Shown here one piece after another: positions 60,901 to 64,000 of a stretch of 64,000 nucleotides of DNA. Position 1 is the stretch's first letter; each line of letters begins with the position of its first letter. This DNA comes from Aphrophora alni (taxonomy: Eukaryota; Arthropoda; Insecta; Hemiptera; Aphrophoridae). The notes beneath the pieces are model-generated. The model searched no databases, had not been told where the DNA came from, and saw only the letters and a program-made list of their open reading frames with translations. The DNA is taken from positions 67,878,231 through 67,942,230 of the forward strand of contig OY740768.1 in NCBI GenBank assembly GCA_963513935.1. The letters run 5' to 3'. Made by a program: the position numbers and the translations under genes.

Positions 60901-63900
60901 AAAATGAAACCAATTTAAAATATGGTTTTTACAGATAATGATAATAATTCCCCCAGTGGCACTATAAGTGCCACTTGTAAAGATTTTATCATTACAACTA
61001 TCAAATTGTTTACGAGAAATTCTGCACTTATCTATTACAATATTTTTTCAGAGGCTATGTGAATTCTATATACTTATACTGCACATCAGCCACTCAGTTA
61101 CAGTTTCAGTCCTGTGGAGGAAAATAGGGGTAAAAATATTGTGATATTTTAGAGTAAAAACCGGTGTAGAACCAACACCACGTATCAGTAATACTGACAA
61201 GTCCGATGTAAGGTTGTACAGAGACTGGAATGAGCGTTTAAAAATATATAAATAAATAATAATATAATATAATAATGAAATAAGTTTACTAAACATGTGA
61301 CACAGGACTAACGACATATTTATACCTCTACAACAACTAGCTTACATGTTTTTGAAATCTTAGAGTCCTATTCCATGGTCCAACGTTATCTCGTAGTCCT
61401 ATTTCAAATGATGTTTTTAGGCTTCTTCACAGTACTCGCTACAAATTTCAAAATCTGAGTTTTCAGACTTTTCCCTGCGGTTTCACTGTCTCAGCCCATT
61501 ATTACACTGTATGATGATGATACAAAGTAATACAAGCAGATTCTCTACACGAAATGCCCAAAAGTTGGTTTCTTGGGCCTTACTGGGAATATTAAATTAT
61601 ATTGGTCGATCAAGGGGTCTTATCCATTAGGGTAAGTTTGTTTTTAACAGTGTTATACAGGTTTTCTGAACTTCTTAATTGTACATGTCACTACTTATTT
61701 TTTTACATTGGTGTATATATTAAATATATCGCTCCGTTCATGTCAGTGTCTCTGTCTACCGGGTCTCGAAGCTGTATATGTGTGTAAGGGGCTCTATTAG
61801 CTACGCTCGGACCTGCGGAATCTCGTAATTATTATACTAATAAACTTTTCCTTGGGAGATCAGTTTCTGTATTACATTTTCACATAACTTCGCTATATGT
61901 CATCGTAAAAAGGTGCTACCATTACATTGTTGAATAATACACATTATATTAAACAAAAACTGTTTAAAATTGGCGCTATTTTAACATATTTAATTATTTT
62001 AAATAGGGTTTAATATGAGCACCAAATTTCATGTTTCTATCTTGCGACAACGACGGACGTTATGTCGAAAATAACTTTTTCGGTTTCTTGAAGGCATGAA
62101 GCATGAATATCAATAAACGGACGATAGTTGACATTTTTTGCGATTACCAAACTTAGGCTTCGGGTACTTGGTATGTAAGATATATTCACCCGGTAATCGG
62201 TTCAATGGTTTAGTCGATGATTTAATGCTATGTTTCAAAATACACTACTGATGATAATAATTAATTATGGAATGAGCAAGATTTTCTATCATTCTTACGC
62301 TTAGAGAAACAAAATGCTCATCTTGCCAATCTCTAACTGAAGTCTCGCCAACAATTTTAGGAATCAATTTCTAATCATCCACTAGAATAATGTAGTTTTC
62401 AAGGATAATCCAAGTTTTCCCAAGATAAACTTAATTTTGGTCATCTATACAATTCAAAAAATTAGATCATCAAACTGCCGACTTAGCCTTGAGACAACGC
62501 ACATTTATTTTATCGATCAGAAAATAATAAGGCTTAAATTAATCCTCATAAATCGCTATTAACCACTGAAATACCGCTTATGTTTATGTATTTATTCCTG
62601 TATAAAGTTATACGTATGTACGATAGTTTGATATATCATCATATACTTGGCTTACATCAGTATAATTCATTAAATGAGCACGCGTTCAGAATATAAATAT
62701 CGGACATACAGGTAGTAATGAACCATTATCGTACCGCCAATGAACAAAACAATTGGCGTTCATAACGTACGCTATGGAAATTGTGATCAACTAAACTTAA
62801 GTGTTATTATCATTGCGCCAAGAATAATGTCGTAAATTCAAACTGGCCTGCTTCAAGTTATGAGCCGTATTATTGTTTAACCAGTTCTTCAATAATAAAC
62901 GGTCAGTTTTTTGAAATCGAGTTTGAAATGTTCATTAAACAGACCGCAACCGGTTATTATTTTATTTAATACAAAGACTATGTCCAAAATATAATTGAAT
63001 TATTATGAAGCTTCTGATTGTCTTCTAGTGGGTAATGTAAATTTCTATTTGGTAACTCATCCACAACTTGATCCGGGTTCGTGAATCATTGAAATGTACA
63101 TAACATTTTTACAAAATAGATTATGAAATCCATTGTTCTTTTTAAAGTTACGAAGACGGAAAAACATGTAGTGAAGATGTACAATGAAATGACTATTTAC
63201 ATTTTGGGATTGCTTGTGTCATTAGCTTCTTCACTTATTATAAATTTGTCTTAAACGTAATTCACACTAAATGAAATAATTATTTTAATTTTATTATTAA
63301 TAATTTTTCAATTAGTAATCAAACGAAAATAATTTCATTTTATTTGTGATTTGATAGTTTGGGTCATTAATCTCCATGTTTCACCAAAATTTGAACGAAA
63401 TCAGTAGAGTGGATGTTGAGACGTCTTTGTAACAGCTCCACGGTTGAAATTATACAGTTTTTAAATCGATAACTCACCTAGCATCATTTTTAGGGAAATG
63501 ACAATCTACATTTTAAGTGGTAGTTAATAAATAGAGGCTAAATTTAATAAAATATGGTCAAAATCGTTAGTGTAAAAATTTCTGATTTATATTAAAAAAG
63601 GGAAACAGATACATTATGTTCACATGCCTTATTGGATCAAAATCGGTACACTTTTTGGGCCCTGACTTCGCCTCTTCAAGAAAAGCATTGATCTATTCAT
63701 ATCTATCTATACATCTACTTACCTAATCTAACTTATCTACGTGAAATACTTGAAATATTCAGGTGAACATGGTTGTTAACAAGGAAACAAATTTGTCCTT
63801 ACTAGACTTAATAAATATTGTGATATAGTAACATTGAAATATGTTCAAATATGCTCTTTTACATCCGTTTTTAGGTTATGGAATTTCAATCTGTAGAAAT

Positions 63901-64000
63901 TCATCAGAGCAGAATATAAAAAGGGTTTTTACAATCAAGAAAATGCATTTCGTAGCATACTGAAATTGCGACGGCAAGATTCATGCCGCAATGCTTTTTA
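57923..64000. other. Long AT-rich spacer to the window end
   Basis: No gene recognised. Noted: a GTGTGTCAGTAAAGTCCCC stretch at about 58195 that looks like a Tc1/mariner-type terminal end without a partner, a poly-G run at 59407, and a palindrome at 60955-60975. The frame 59453-59692 (79 codons) has no known domain. Confidence 0.5.
60955..60975. other. Short perfect palindrome
   Basis: AGTGGCACT, ATA, AGTGCCACT. A 9-bp perfect stem of higher GC than its surroundings. Confidence 0.85.

Overview
The window reads as AT-rich, intron-bearing animal nuclear DNA. It is most likely from an insect or other arthropod: the decayed transposons are mariner, piggyBac-like, PIF/Harbinger with a MADF-domain partner, Helitron and Jockey/CR1-type LINEs, and one short stretch carries the insect-type TTAGG motif. 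No bacterial operon structure, rRNA gene, intact tRNA or CRISPR array was seen. Most open frames are chance frames in repeats.

The only host gene I can assemble is an aldo-keto reductase on the minus strand. Its first three coding exons are at 5948-6028, 4540-4707 and 1564-1761, all split in phase 0, with catalytic Asp, Tyr, Lys and His visible. The second half of the protein is not in the window. Its introns hold a mariner relic (about 1.96-3.09 kb) and a copy of an unnamed dispersed repeat (5.66-5.90 kb); a pogo/Tigger relic (0.31-1.43 kb) follows exon 3.

From 7 to 26.5 kb the window is layered transposons. A jerky/Tigger relic with an internal deletion is at 7.26-8.30 kb and a large fold-back structure at 9.8-10.8 kb. 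Next comes a three-level nest: a PIF/Harbinger copy (about 11.2-19.3 kb) is split by a Helitron (11933-16965), itself split by a piggyBac-like element (12842-14433) with perfect 15-bp inverted ends and a TTAA duplication. The piggyBac sits between the two catalytic tyrosine codons of the Helitron Rep domain; removing it with one TTAA restores the reading frame. Beyond lie a Jockey 3' fragment (21.6-22.3 kb) and a second Harbinger (24.02-26.46 kb) carrying a 240-bp CCA tract.

From 26.5 to 64 kb the sequence is mostly unrecognised AT-rich DNA with islands: a 240-bp GA tract, a possible solo LTR, two CR1/Jockey-type LINEs (34.6-36.5 and 53.5-55.5 kb), a tRNA-derived SINE-like head (36.8 kb), a tandem array of about 153-bp units (46.96-48.08 kb), a perfect 20-bp hairpin (42.68 kb), and a few weak exon-like patches (45.8, 48.1 and 52.2 kb). 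A repeat of about 235 bp occurs four times across the window plus one fragment. I could not assign it to a family.
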